DNA of 64,000 nt. Origin: Echinometra lucunter (taxonomy: Eukaryota > Echinodermata > Echinoidea > Camarodonta > Echinometridae). The notes beneath the pieces are model-generated. The model saw only the letters and a list, made by a program, of their open reading frames with translations, was not told where the DNA came from and made no database searches. The translations under genes were made by a program, and so were the position numbers. The DNA is taken from the NCBI GenBank assembly GCA_029962745.1, contig CM057165.1:21220807-21284806 (forward strand). Direction: 5' to 3'. Each line of letters starts with the position of its first letter. The first letter of the stretch is position 1. Shown one piece after another: positions 1 to 12,117 of this stretch.

Positions 1-509
1 AAATGAGAATGAGTAGGTCCTGTTCAGGACCACACTCATTTACAAGAAAGAATACATGGTGTGCCATGAAGCCTTCCACTGCAATAATAAACTAATCACT
101 TTCATTTTTTTTAAATTTCAGGAACTTTATCATTTACATCAGTGAATCACCTTTCATGATCATACATTTTTATTACTGAAAATATAGAAGAAAAAAAGAT
201 AGAAATCAATTAATCTTTTTCTACTCATGAGCTAAAATTCACACAAAACTTTACCTCTGTTGTCTGTATGATGAAGCCATGATGATGTAAACAAAACAGA
301 ATGAATAAACAAATAAACAAAAACAAATAATGTCAATATGAATAAGAATGTTAAATGATGGATGAAATGCAAAAATGAACAAAGCAGTGATATTTAACTG
401 GTAGTAGTTGAGTTTTAACCCAATCAATACTTGGAAGAAAAGAAAGGACATTATCCATGTTTCACTTTTATAAACAAATAAGCACTAACAAATGAAGTCA
501 ATACAAATA

Positions 510-1171
510 TGTGACCCTCCGGCTCAAAACCACCAATAAGTCGCATGCACCGCAACTGAGAAAACAACCATTCCAGTCATTTTGGTTGGAATGGTCAATT
601 TTCTGTTTTTGATAGAAATGGGTAGTGTTATTATCATTCTATCATGTTCTAAAGTTTGGGATTGTAATTCGCCCTAGAAATATTTTTTTAGCAATTTAAA
701 ATGACTCCTCATTTTCGCTCGATACAAATTGACTGCCTTAAGGAGTGTTAGAGTGTTTTTATAACGCCTTCATTCATTCCCGTCTAAGTTAAAATTCATC
801 AAGGTATTGAACTGAATTTAAGCGAAAATAAAGAATAGGTCCTAATCCTAAGTTGTGCCAAATTTTAGCCCAATCTGATAATCCCTTCATACCGTTTGCT
901 ATGAACTATTGAATACCGCACTGCACTTTCGCCACATGAAGAGAGTTCCAGCTGAGCGCTCTCTTGTTCAGCACTTCATGTTCAAAGGCTCTTTTCTCTG
1001 AATGGAGGTTACTGATGACTAATGTAATGCGTTTTTTGATGGGGCTATTGTAGAGCAATTTTGATGAGTCATATACCATTGAAAAGCTGAGAATCTCTAC
1101 TTTCAGATGAGCTATAAAACTGGAAAATGAATTTTGGCGACTTATTGGTCGTTTTGAGGCGGCGGGTCACA
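510..1171. mobile_element. Foldback MITE with TA target duplication, copy A
   Basis: The ends are inverted repeats: TGTGACCC followed by CTCAAAAC and CCAATAAGTCGC on the left, matched by GCGACTTATTGG and GGGTCACA on the right. Both ends are flanked by TA, which suggests mobilisation by a Tc1/mariner-type transposase. It is 662 bp with no coding capacity. The same element is at 26584-27246 because the whole region is duplicated. Confidence 0.7.
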
Positions 1172-1963
1172 TATGAGGGTTACAACAATGGATAAGGTAT
1201 AAAAATATAACACAAGCAATGACCCTAAAGATTTTGGAGACCATCTGAATAAAAAACAGCTAAATAGGAGCACCTGCTTTTGTTTAAATATGATAAATAC
1301 AATGAATTACAAAAAATATATATAATGTACATGTATTAGAGTGCAAACTGTTAGAGCAATATTTAAGTCCATGGTCTTTTTATGATTCTAGTCAGGTTTC
1401 CAAATTGGAATGCATTTCAACTCATTTTATTGGTGAATTCATAATAGATAAATGCCAATAAATATATGATTATAAAAAGAAAACTGACTAACAATGTACA
1501 AAAACTTGAAAACACATATGAGAATACATGGTACAAATACAGTAACAAATAAATTTAAAAAAAAACAGTAAGCTGTATAAAATAAATATTTTTAAAGCAT
1601 AAACATAGCTGCTTATAAAAATAAGTTAGTAATAAGAAATTTTCAAAAAGCAGGCAGGAATATTGTTCCTTCATAGCATTAATATCAATCAGAGATCAAG
1701 TGTTCTTATAATCCAATACAGTGGAAACTCAGTATAGCGAGGTCCTTGGGACCATCAAAATAACCTTACTATAGCAGGAATCTCTTTATATCAGGTTAAA
1801 AAAAATAAAAAATACATACAATGTTAAGAGCTGGGACCAGAATATTACCTTGGCAAATCAGGAATATTGTTATATCAGATCTCTTTTATACTGAGTTTGC
1901 ACTGTACAAGACAGTGGAACTCGTTACAGTACTGACGTTTGTGAAACTGGGTCCTGTACTCAC

Positions 1964-2146
1964 CTGGTTCATTTCTACTAGCTTGTCATGGTCAGGATAC
2001 TCGGAACCATCGGTAGGCATGTGCCTGCTGAAGATCTGGATGGCTGTCTCCGTCCATTGGTCGGTCTGTTTCTTGATGTCATAGAGGCTCTCCTCATGAC
2101 CAAGGAGTATGTCACCACCAAACTTTTCAACTTCTTTGTTCAAATT
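1964..2146 (-). CDS. AXDND1: AXDND1 exon 17, intact copy in the displaced block
   Basis: This is 183 nt, 61 codons, phase 0 at both ends, with a TAG acceptor and a GTGAGT donor. It encodes NLNKEVEKFGGDILLGHEES and continues to KLVEMNQ. The reading frame is open throughout. The in-place copy at 28039-28218 is 180 nt because three single bases are missing, so this copy gives the correct protein sequence. Confidence 0.85.
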
Positions 2147-2729
2147 CTATTTTGAGAATTAGAGTGAAATAAAAAGAATAGGAGGTGAAAAATGGGGGAG
2201 GAGAGGAGAGGAAAGTTATGAGAGAGGACGAGACAAAGAGAGACAGGATGACAGAGAGACAGATACAGATACAGAAAGGAGAGAGAGTGAGAATAACAGT
2301 GGGAGAGAAAAAGAGACATAATTTATGGAAGAAACATTCATAGCAGTTACTCTAAAATCACATTGCAAAATCACACAGATACATGTAAGTATAATACATA
2401 TAGTTAAGTGCTCAAACAACCATGCATCCCCAGAATTTCCTCATCCATACATGTAAATGGACCGGTAATATTGTGAGCATTCTCGCATCTATTCTCTCTT
2501 TTTTTAAACATGAAATGTACACAAAAATTATCAATTGTACACTAAGACTTAAGGTATCAAGTGAGCTTGACTGTACAAGCAGATACATACATCAAATAAT
2601 CAAGTAAATGACATTTTTCGCATGTACGTATCAAGGGGTTACAAAGTGATGTTCAGTCATATGTTTCAGACCTATAAAACCTTGCAAAAGGCCGTGCTGA
2701 AGTATCAATAAAAAAACATAATGGAACAT

Positions 2730-3229
2730 NNNNNNNNNNNNNNNNNNNNNNNNNNNNNNNNNNNNNNNNNNNNNNNNNNNNNNNNNNNNNNNNNNNNNNN
2801 NNNNNNNNNNNNNNNNNNNNNNNNNNNNNNNNNNNNNNNNNNNNNNNNNNNNNNNNNNNNNNNNNNNNNNNNNNNNNNNNNNNNNNNNNNNNNNNNNNNN
2901 NNNNNNNNNNNNNNNNNNNNNNNNNNNNNNNNNNNNNNNNNNNNNNNNNNNNNNNNNNNNNNNNNNNNNNNNNNNNNNNNNNNNNNNNNNNNNNNNNNNN
3001 NNNNNNNNNNNNNNNNNNNNNNNNNNNNNNNNNNNNNNNNNNNNNNNNNNNNNNNNNNNNNNNNNNNNNNNNNNNNNNNNNNNNNNNNNNNNNNNNNNNN
3101 NNNNNNNNNNNNNNNNNNNNNNNNNNNNNNNNNNNNNNNNNNNNNNNNNNNNNNNNNNNNNNNNNNNNNNNNNNNNNNNNNNNNNNNNNNNNNNNNNNNN
3201 NNNNNNNNNNNNNNNNNNNNNNNNNNNNN
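2730..3229. other. Assembly gap (500 N)
   Basis: Exactly 500 unknown bases, which looks like a default gap size. The left flank is a duplicate of AXDND1 intron sequence and the right flank leads into PRPF38B, so the two flanks probably do not belong together. Confidence 0.98.
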
Positions 3230-3728
3230 AGCTACATATTTCTAACCCCATAGTCAATGTATGTTCAGAAGAATTTCTTTTTACATAACATACGTGGACT
3301 ACGGGATGAGAAAATGTGTAACTTGCATGAAAATTGAGAAAATGAAATTTCATGTACAAAGTGAATGGAGAGCTGCTCGCATATGATGTCATCAGTGTTG
3401 CCAATTTGCAGAACCGAGAGTAATTTACTAGAAAATGTAAATGAGTGTAATTTTCTCATTCTTTGACCGATTTTAAAGTGCTGTTCAAATTCATCTCCTT
3501 TTATTGAAACGGTGAAACTTCTGGGGTGGACTTTCCATTTAAGTCAGACCGTCAATGATGCAGTTTACAGTTATTTTTTTTTTTTTGGGGGGGGGGGGAA
3601 TTATGCATCTTACCATGCAACTTTTAGATATCTCTAAATTGTAATATTTGTGTTTATTTGTGCTAAATTTTCTTCAGTCTTTATCTTACTCTTGAGCTTT
3701 TGTTTGTTTTTGTAAATTCCCATAACAG
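3230..3728. other. Intron sequence upstream of the first visible PRPF38B exon
   Basis: No coding exon is visible. Around 3340-3420 there is a degenerate piece resembling the arm of the foldback element at 53612-53921 (the AATGGAGAG and GATGTCATCA motifs are shared). A T-run followed by 13 G lies near 3575-3598. Confidence 0.5.
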
Positions 3729-3789
3729 GTACAGTCAACCGCCACAAGATCTATGGGATTGGTATGAGGAGTATTTAAATGATGAGGAG
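3729..3789 (+). CDS. PRPF38B: PRPF38B exon (first visible)
   Basis: This is 61 nt between an ACAG acceptor and a GTTTGT donor. The first base completes a split codon from a missing upstream exon; the remaining 20 codons read YSQPPQDLWDWYEEYLNDEE, a near-diagnostic PRP38B segment. Confidence 0.9.
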
Positions 3790-6700
3790 GTTTGTAAAAA
3801 CTATCATTTTCATTTACTTTTTTTGTTAATGTTCATGTGAATGTGCAAGTGTGCAATAGAAGGATTTGGGGGTCACGTTTACTTATCCTCTAAATGCAGT
3901 ATAGGTTTTGCTAGTAACAATAAAAATCTGAATTGAAATTCAGTAATTCACCCATAAGATATAAACTCTCAAACAATTTTCTTCCTGAAGGAAATGTACG
4001 GAAAACAAGTGTCATGAAAATTCCGACTTTCAAAACCATATTTACGATGTTTATCTCATTCGATATGGGTGAGTCTGAAGAAAGGAACAACAAAATATCT
4101 TTGTAAAGAGTTTTGTTCTCAAGGAAAAACAGAATTTGTTCTTCCATTTTGTATTAACACCATGAGTGTATTTGAATATTTTTAGAAAATCTACCACTGT
4201 TAGACTTCTTACTTATACATCTAGTCTTGAAATATACACCCTCATTATTACTAAATAAAAAAATCAGAAGTCAAAACCAGAAGCACTGATTATCAATGTT
4301 AAATTCTAGACATGATTTTCTGAATTTGGCAAGCTGTTCTAAAGATGGCATGCACATGTTTCCCAGAGTGGAAGAATATTCCAAGGGCTTTTAAGTTATT
4401 GCTTAGGGGAGGATCAGAGAGGAACAGAGAGTCTTGATGTCGTGATCTCCCTCTTAAGAAATAATATTTGAAATGAGTAAAAACTGGACTGACAAGATAA
4501 GGTAAGACAATAGATTGTCATCTTTATCCTTGAATTCTGCGATTATAAAGCGGGATGCATTAGGTTTTTGTTTTTAGCATAGCATACTCTAATTTCAAGG
4601 CGTTTTGTTCAGTTTTTTTTTATTAGCATTGCAAAGAAAGAACAGTCAAGGAATTAGACGATTTAGTTTCCAGTACATAGTCTGAGAAGTTTTTAAAAGA
4701 ATAATCGGAATAATTTGATCATGGACAGGTAAAGCATGCATTAGTACATGTACATGCCATTTGCATGTGTTATGGGATGCATGAATTGAAATTGCTAGAT
4801 TGCTTCATACTTTGTTTTGTAGGGGAGAGAAATAAAAATATGAAAATATGATGAAAGGGTTCTCTTTGACTAGAAACAGCTTTGATACTTACTTCTCTTT
4901 CTCAAATAATTTCTTTGAAACAGATTTCTTGATTTCATGATATGGGTCAACTCATACTGTGATGTTAGAAAGTATTAATGTTTCTGCAAAATATGGCTGT
5001 TACTATTAATCCTTGCAATTGACACATTTCATATGTTCTAACCCAACTCTAGGAGATGGCGGACATCACAGACACGAGTCCTCCCTTCTCTCTCTCTCTT
5101 TCTCCCTCACTCATGGCTGCGTGCTACATTGGTGGGCCATCTGAGAGCGTTCGTAAGCACACAGTCAAATCGAACGAGTACAAAGCGAATCTTACAAACT
5201 GTCCCTGTTAGGTTTATCCAAAAATGCCAGATTAGATCACTGATACTGTTGCATTGCATAGGAAAAGCCAGGAATGAACTGCAGTTTAAGAATATTTTGT
5301 CTTCCACTCTGTATTCAGAAGCATGTCATAAAGATAACATCAAGCCAGCCTGATATTTCAAAGGACTAATATTAGGTTTTTCATGAATAAAAGCACCAAA
5401 CTTTTTTTTTCTCTTGTAGATGTAAAATTATTCTAAAATTGTTAACATGGAGAGTTTCCGAACATTCAGCAGACATTTATTATTGCATTACTTTTATGTC
5501 TCCATAACTTCCAGTGAATTTAAGAGCTTTGAAAGATGAAAATAAAGTGTTGGAGGATGTATGTTGGAAAATTGTTCTTTTCACTAAAGAACTACTGGTA
5601 CGGTATTCAAAATGTGCAGTTTACTCTTTATGAATTTGAATGATTGTGATAAATTATTCATGGAAGCATAATTTGTTTTATGAAAGAACGATTCAAGATC
5701 AAGCAACAGAGATTTAATGACTCACTCATTCTCATGCTTCTCTGTCTTCTTTCCCTTCCCCCTCCCATTTCTTTTTTCTTTTATTAGGAAGTAGACACCA
5801 AAGCTGGCGGGGGTAACTGCATCACTATTGGGCAAATGTTGATGCACTTCCTGGTCAAACTTGAGTGGCACGCCACCCTCTTCCCTCGCATTCCTGTTCC
5901 AGTAATGAAAGTAAGTATACTTGTACATTTATCTCCAAAGGTCTGATATTTTCACTTAAAAACAGGGAACTCATTACCAAATTACAAAGGCAAGCGGCTT
6001 GTAGCGTGCTGAAAGAATATGATTTTTCTAAAAGTTGTACGGATTTGATGAATAAACTGAAATGGCAGTCTTTTGATACAAGGAGGGATTATTTTTTATG
6101 TATTTGAGCATACCAATGTAGCACTTTCTTATAGTAATTTTTGTCTCGCCCACCGGAGGTGAAGGCGAGACTAAGGGATCCAAATGTCGTCCGTCCGTCG
6201 TCCGTCCGTCCGTCACAAACGTTATGAAAGATAACTTGGCAACCGTGACTCACTTTTCAACCAAACTTGGGTTGTAGATGCACTAAGGGGACCTGCATGT
6301 TATGGTCCAGTCAGAGGTCACATGGTAAGGTCAAAGGTCATTTCAGGTCAAACGTTAAAGTTTACGTGCAAGACTCTCTTATGACACAAAACTCTGCAAC
6401 CGTGACTCACTTTTCAACCAAACTTGGGTTGTAGATGCCCTAAGCGGACCTGCATGTTATGCTCTAGTCAGAGGTCACATGGTAAGGTCAAAGGTCATTT
6501 TAGGTCAAACGTTAAAATTTACGTGCAAGACTCTCTTATGACACAAAACTCTGCAGCTGTGTGACACTGTTCAATCAAACTTGGGTTGTAGATGCACTAA
6601 GGGGACCTGCATCTTATTGTCCAGTCCGAGGTCACATGGTAAGGTCAAAGGTCATTTCAGGTCAAATGTTAAAGTTGACGTGCAAGACTCTCTTATCACA

Positions 6701-8666
6701 CATAACTTTGCAACCGTGACTCACTTTTCAACCAAACTTGGGTTGTAGATGCACTGAGGGGACCTGCATGTTATGGTCCAGTCAGAGGTCACATGGTAAG
6801 GTCAAAGGTCATTTCAGGTCAAACGTTGAAGTTTACGTGCAAGACTCTCTTATGACTCAAAACTCTGCAACCGTGTGACACTTATCTATCAAACTTGGGT
6901 TGTAGATGCACTAAGGGGACCTGCATGTTATGGTCCAGTCAGAGGTCACATGGTCAGGTCAAAGGTCATTTCAGGTCAAACGTTGAACGGTTAAAGTTTA
7001 CGTGCAAGACTCTCTTATGACACAAAACTTTGCAACCGTGTCACACTTTTCAGTCAAACTTGGGTTGCAGATCACTAAGGGGAAGTGCATGTTATCATTC
7101 TGTTGGACTTCACATGATAAGGTGAAAGGTCATTGGAGGTCATATGTTACTAGTTATTTTCACAAGTGGGCGAGACACAACATCGCAAACGCCTTGTTTT
7201 TAAATGTTATTATTATAACGCTTTTCATGAAATGATTGTTTCTGTTGTATTGATGTTTTAATGTTTCATGTCCTTCAATCAGGACCATGATGCATCTGCT
7301 GATCATGTTTTTATCCCGTGTAAATATGTTTAAATAAATAGATAAATAAATAAAGAAATAAATATTACGGTTTACATATACACCAGGTGTTAAAACTCCA
7401 AGATTGATTTTAGAAAAGTAGGAAAACTGCATCAAGTTGTGTTTGGTCAAAACACAGAAATGAGAGGAAAAGACCGATGGAAAGTTGGGGAACTTCAGAT
7501 ACAGTTCAAGAAATATATGAAGGTTTGGACTTGTGATCAGACACGAAGGAGCAGATTTGTGATTGCTTTGTGTGCACCGTTCCCTTATGTTCAAGTTTCT
7601 GTATTTTCCTTTGAAAAAAATTGTAATGATAACCCATACAAGATTTTGTGCCCACGTAATACTTAGCTAGAGATAACTTGGGTTGGAGTCCTTGGAAAAT
7701 GTGTTTTACACACTATTATGGAATGGAATCCAGCAGTCCCATTTTATTTACACCTTGTTTGTTATTCCTCTGCCAGGAAATTGAGAGGAAGGTGTCAGAA
7801 TGGCAGTATGCACAGCGTCAAAACAACCCTCAGGGCAGTGCCATGGAGGAAAATGCTCAAATTTGCAACGATGACTGGAATGCTAATGATGGGTAAATTT
7901 TGAACATTGTAAATTTGATATAATTTGATATAAAATAGTTTTTGTTAATTGAATATGTGAACAACTTATTTTGATAGCAAACATTTCACTATTATTTAGA
8001 CAGCAAATATGTACACTCATGCATTTTACTCTTCTATCATGTGATAAGTCCACATCCTATTTAGATAGCAGTTATGTAAACAACTAAGTATGGAAATGTG
8101 CTTGTGTGAACACTATTTTCATGTGTGAATAGTACTACCTCGCAAACAGTAAATGTGTTCATACAGATATTTACCTTGCAAACAGTAAAGGTGTTCATAC
8201 AGATATTTCACTATGTTACTTCTGTAGGAAACCAGATCGCTTCAGTGAGGAAAGATACCCTAGCAGGGACCGGGATGATGACAACCATAGACGAGACAAA
8301 GATAGAGACGGACAGCGAGACCGGGATCGCGATCGAGATCGCGATCGAGATAGGGGTAGCAGCCGTGACAGTCATCGCGACAGGTCACGTCACAGCAGTA
8401 GAGATCGTTCCCGCGATCGGGATCGGGACAGACATCGTAACAGGAGCCGAGACCTTGACTTCGATGCGGCCCTACGGAAGGAGCGTGAGCGCCAGTCCAG
8501 AGATCGGAGACACGACGGCAGCCGTGATGACAGGCACCGGAGATCACGCAGTCGGAGTCACGAAAGGAGGAGAAGAAGCCGGTCTAGAGAGAGGAGGAGG
8601 AGGAGGTCGCGGTCGCGCTCTCGTGATCGTCATCGCCGGCGAAGTCGAAGCAGGGATAGGAGGTAG
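3729..8666 (+). CDS. PRPF38B: Pre-mRNA-splicing factor 38B, 3' part (four exons)
   Basis: PRPF38B is a nuclear spliceosomal protein with an N-terminal PRP38 domain and a long arginine/serine-rich tail. The visible exons are 3729-3789, 5788-5910, 7777-7892 and 8228-8666; their phases join perfectly and give about 245 residues. Exons one and two carry the end of the PRP38 domain, with the family hallmarks QPPQDLWDWYEEYLNDEE, KAGGG and LFPRIPVPV. The last exon is an RD/RS-repeat tail ending in a stop. The human protein is about 546 residues, so the first 150-180 residues should lie upstream, where this window has a gap and a displaced block. The tail is shorter than the human one. AXDND1 converges from the opposite strand about 6.8 kb downstream. 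The largest intron (5911-7776) contains the composite tandem-repeat element. Confidence 0.9.
5788..5910 (+). CDS. PRPF38B: PRPF38B exon, end of PRP38 domain
   Basis: This is 123 nt, 41 codons, phase 0 on both sides, with a TTAG acceptor after a pyrimidine tract and a GTAAGT donor. It encodes EVDTKAGGGNCITIGQMLMH and ends LFPRIPVPVMK. Confidence 0.92.
6143..7176. mobile_element. Composite MITE-like element 1 with six tandem units of nuclear-receptor half-sites
   Basis: The 11-bp ends are inverted: GTCTCGCCCAC at 6143 and GTGGGCGAGAC at 7166-7176. The left end folds into a hairpin (6143-6171) with stems GTCTCGCC/GGCGAGAC and CACC/GGTG. Then comes a GTCC microsatellite (about 6186-6214) and six tandem units starting near 6241, 6398, 6555, 6712, 6869 and 7034 (period 157, last step 165). 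Most units hold AGGTCA, one base, AGGTCA (a DR1), then four bases and a third AGGTCA. No coding capacity. It lies inside a PRPF38B intron. Confidence 0.85.
7777..7892 (+). CDS. PRPF38B: PRPF38B exon, linker
   Basis: This is 116 nt, 38 codons plus 2 bases, with a GCCAG acceptor and a GTAAAT donor. It encodes EIERKVSEWQYAQRQNNPQG and continues to NDDWNAND. The linker between PRP38 domain and RS tail is poorly conserved; the assignment rests on phase and position. Confidence 0.85.
8228..8666 (+). CDS. PRPF38B: PRPF38B terminal exon, RS/RD-rich tail
   Basis: This is 439 nt with a TGTAG acceptor. It begins KPDRFSEERYPSRDRDDD, passes through RD dipeptide runs and RSRSRSRDRHRRRSRS, and ends with TAG at 8664-8666. 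Such tails are phosphorylated and mediate contacts in the spliceosome. A longer open frame on the same strand (8125-8745) is an out-of-frame shadow of the repetitive codons. Confidence 0.9.
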
Positions 8667-9060
8667 CATGGTTGTTGTTTTATCAAAATTTCATCTGTTA
8701 AGAGCAAGAAGGAAATTAATTCATGTTAATCTTAGATTGAATTAATGCCCTAATGCCACTCAGCAGACGATATGTATTACATATCCACCTTCATGTGGTG
8801 GAAAGAAAAGTCAAAGAGATTCCTTTTTATGAATCAGGATCGATACTTGTATATATTTGTGTTATTACAAAGTGCACATTAACTTCATAAAAGATACTGG
8901 TCCACATGTATTGGTCAAGCAGTTTGTATCTGTGAGAAATTACGATGGGTGATCATTTCATACGTTAGGAAGGATTCTTAAAATTAATGGATGTCTGTGT
9001 AACAAAAATTTAATAGGAAAGAAAAAATTAAAAATGAAAAAAAAAAGTAAATTCATTTTT

Positions 9061-9321
9061 GTCTAGCCGCAGAAGTGGAGCGAGACTATGGGATCTTTAG
9101 AGGCATCTGTCCACCTCGGTCTGTCGTCCATCCATGACGCTTATGAAACTTGAATAATTTCACGACCATTTGCCTGTTTGTAATTAAACTTGGATGGTAG
9201 AGCCTCTATGAGGACCTCAATGTTACTTGGGATCAAAGGTCACATTTGTAGGGCAAAGGTCAAATGAGGTCAAAGGTTACAATTTACCTGCAAGAATTAC
9301 TGCATGCGAACGTGACGAGAC
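9061..9321. mobile_element. Composite MITE-like element 3, single-unit degenerate form
   Basis: It starts with a degenerate hairpin (GTCTAGCC to GAGCGAGAC, 9061-9086), followed by a decayed GTCC-like tract and one unit with AGGTCA-type half-sites (about 9230-9270, including AGGTCAAAGG). It ends with CGAGAC at 9316-9321. It shares the order of parts with element 1 but was never tandemly expanded, or has lost the copies. Confidence 0.6.
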
Positions 9322-10355
9322 ACATGGCTTTTTCCTTGTGTAGTGTATGACCCACAGACACCCACTCATGTATTTGGTACTTCAGCACATTGATTTCGTA
9401 ACTTAGCAAAAGGCTTATTTTGAACATCTCATGTATAAGTACATTGTATTCAGTTATGTCACATTCCTTAAAACAAAAAAAATCAAAGAAAATAAAAAAG
9501 AACAAAAGGTGGGAGTGAATGCTCACTAGTTTGACACTACCAACCTTATCTGTAGTGATCTGATTGTGAAAAAGCTGGTCTTTTGCAGTGAAGTTTCTGT
9601 GAAAGTTTTTTAAAAAGTAGTGGTTTTGCTGTTTAAAAAGGTGTTAAAATGATCAGGCTGAATTGGTGTTCACCAGCAGAATAATCAGTAACAGGATGTG
9701 TTAAAGCTCCATGTAGCAATAGACAGATTATTGCCTTGAATAGAGGGTAGTCTATTGTTCTATTTTCACACTGGATTAAAAAAGACCTGCTCAGGACAGG
9801 TGATGGTGGACCACTTAATGCCAAGATGTCCACTATAGTGCTGGAGCCACAACCACTACTAAAGTTCTACACCTGTACCAGTCTACACTCATTCTATATT
9901 GTACGACTTAGTTACACCTCTCTCACACCTCAAGAACAACTGCTTCACAACAAAAAGCACTGCAAAACACTACAAAACCACGACTTTTCTGCAACCCTTT
10001 CACTGCAAAGGAATACACTATTTCACAATCTGATCACTACACTAAAGGTTGGTAGCACTGTGAAATGTGTAAGATGTTATTTATGTTATTTACACAGCCT
10101 CTGTAAAACTTAACTCCTTGACACATGACAGTTAGCACTATAGACCCATTCCAAGAAAATCCTGTAAGTGTTCACCTGCATCTTATTATCAATATAAGCA
10201 TTATTTCATACATCACTTAGATAAATAGTAATCCCCAGATTAATAACTTGCTTGGATCTTTTGTTTATACTGTATTTACAAAGTATTAAAAGTTTACTCT
10301 TCTGGGCCCCAACACTAACAGGCTCCCAGGACACATCGGTACCAAAAAGTAAGTT

Positions 10356-10497
10356 CAGGGGAGCATTTCATCAAGTGTCTTATCAGTGATTTTTACTGAA
10401 AACTGTTATAAGCTACTGGAATCCTTGCATCTGATTGGTTGAGAGCAAATTTTTCAGTAAAAATCACTGACAAGACGCATGATGAAATGCCCCCCTG
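10356..10497. mobile_element. Short foldback element
   Basis: The arms CAGGGGAGCATTTCATCA and its near-complement TGATGAAATGCCCCCCTG enclose a nearly palindromic sequence (ATCAGTGATTTTTACTGAAAA and its inverse). It belongs to the group whose ends read roughly GGGG then TTTCAT. Confidence 0.65.
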
Positions 10498-10666
10498 GAC
10501 CCCAAATTTAACATTTTAACATCTATAGGGCCCAATGCATATGGACCCTAGATCCCAGTTTGGACTCCAAAAAGAAGAGAAAGAATTAGTGTGAAGCCCT
10601 GTTAAGATTCATTTTGAAAATATTTTTTTAGTTTAATATTTCTAAATGTAATATCAACAATTAAAC

Positions 10667-10859
10667 CTGGGGTGTGTTTCACAAAGAGTTAGAATTGATT
10701 TAAAATCTGTCCTATCAGTTTTAAGAACTTAAAATTGATATGGTGAAACGGGATATCGGGAATCAATCTTAAGCTGTACAAAGGCATATTACATTAATCT
10801 CTGCTCAAAATCAATCCTAAATCTAAAATCGATTTAATCTTTGTGAAACATCATCCTGG
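10667..10859. mobile_element. Short foldback element
   Basis: The left end CTGGGGTGTGTTTCACAAAG is mirrored by CTTTGTGAAACATCATCCTGG-like sequence at the right. The inner arms (TTAGAATTGATTTAAAATC and its inverse) also pair. Non-coding. Confidence 0.6.
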
Positions 10860-12117
10860 AAAATATTAGATTTGTACTGACTGCTGAGATTTAACTTTAG
10901 AAAACCATTCCAAATATGAGATTTGTATCACTACTAAAACAATGATCTGCATATAATATTGTGTAATAAACAAAATAATGTTGTTAATTGTCAAAATTTG
11001 GTTTTGCATTTTTATACACTCCCTATAATGTCATACATGTAACTTTTCAAGACAGTGTACATGATAATGCATTCTGTGATGTTGATGTTATTGTTATTAG
11101 CTGGTAATATCATCCATCTTTTACTAAGTTCACTGTGGCTGTGATGATAAAATGTAATGTTAATACACTTTGCCATGCGCTTGTTTTGAGGTTTCTTATA
11201 CTACTTATGTATTTGTTTATTTTTCGTTCATTTGTTTTTTTAATGAATCAGTTACAATCTCATTTGTCGATTCAGATCGTTTCTTCCAAAGGAGCTCTAC
11301 ATTGTAAAAGAGCTTTTTTGCTATAGCATTGGAGGTGTCTGAATAGTCTATGAGAGGTCTAAAGTAAGTTCTTGCTATGTTCGAAAAAATCCTTGCAAGG
11401 CCAGATTCACTGAAACTAAATGTAGTCTCAAAAGTTGCATATTTTGTAAGCAATATCCCATTAGAATTGTCATCTTTTGAGACAAATATGGAGTTCATAT
11501 CTATCATTAGGATCAGTAGAGTACTGACGCACCAAAATCAGTCACTCTGTGAAGTATAAAAGAAAAATTAAATTCGGGTTAATAAGGATTACATGTGTAT
11601 CACAAATGAAAAAGGATTGTGGACATTAGGAATTGCATGTATATACATTGTTAATGTTGAGTATTTTACTTCACCAGTTAATTATGTTAGGGTTTTTTTT
11701 TTTTTTTCCACCCAAATAAATCTCGTTTCATTGTACAAACTTATTCAACTAATGTGGGAGCATTGTCATTCTTTTCTGTAAACTACTGACCCCCCCCCCC
11801 CCCCCTCCCCCTTTGTAAAAACAGCAAATAAATGGATCATCATAGGTACTCCGTACTCAGGACAGCCTGGAGACTATACAGACTGTCAGAACTTTAATAT
11901 TAGGAGAGAAAATGGTTTTAAACTTGTGGAAATGAATGAGGCAGGAGAGAGGGAGAGAAAGGCATTATGAGCTTTTGAACAAGTTACCTTTTATCTCATT
12001 TTATATTGTATTCTTTCTTTTTGTTAATAGTCTTAGAAGTGATTGCAATCATAAATATGGTACATTTACAAAGACTTTACAGACCAAGGAGCAAGAAAGG
12101 CAGAGAAGAGAGATCTG

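Larger units (their letters stand above)
1..2729. repeat. Displaced duplicate of 26073-28805 (likely second haplotype copy)
   Basis: The whole block matches 26073-28805 in the same orientation, differing only by scattered single-base indels and substitutions. It contains the same intronic sequence, the same foldback element and AXDND1 exon 17. It stops exactly at the assembly gap at 2730, while the other copy continues into unique sequence with AXDND1 exon 16. The block lies where the 5' exons of PRPF38B would be expected, so a misplaced haplotype contig is more likely than a biological duplication. This is inference from layout. Confidence 0.9.

Noticed and set aside
2631..3404. Frames running through the N gaps (also near 22105-22779)
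   Set aside because: Made almost entirely of unknown residues; no evidence of coding.
6241..7176. CRISPR-like regular repeats
   Set aside because: Units are 157 bp with no short spacers, in eukaryotic intron DNA; a tandem satellite within a MITE-like element.
8125..8745. Long + strand open frame over the PRPF38B terminal exon
   Set aside because: Frame shadow of the RD/RS codon repeats; the true frame is set by the splice acceptor at 8228 and gives the RS tail.
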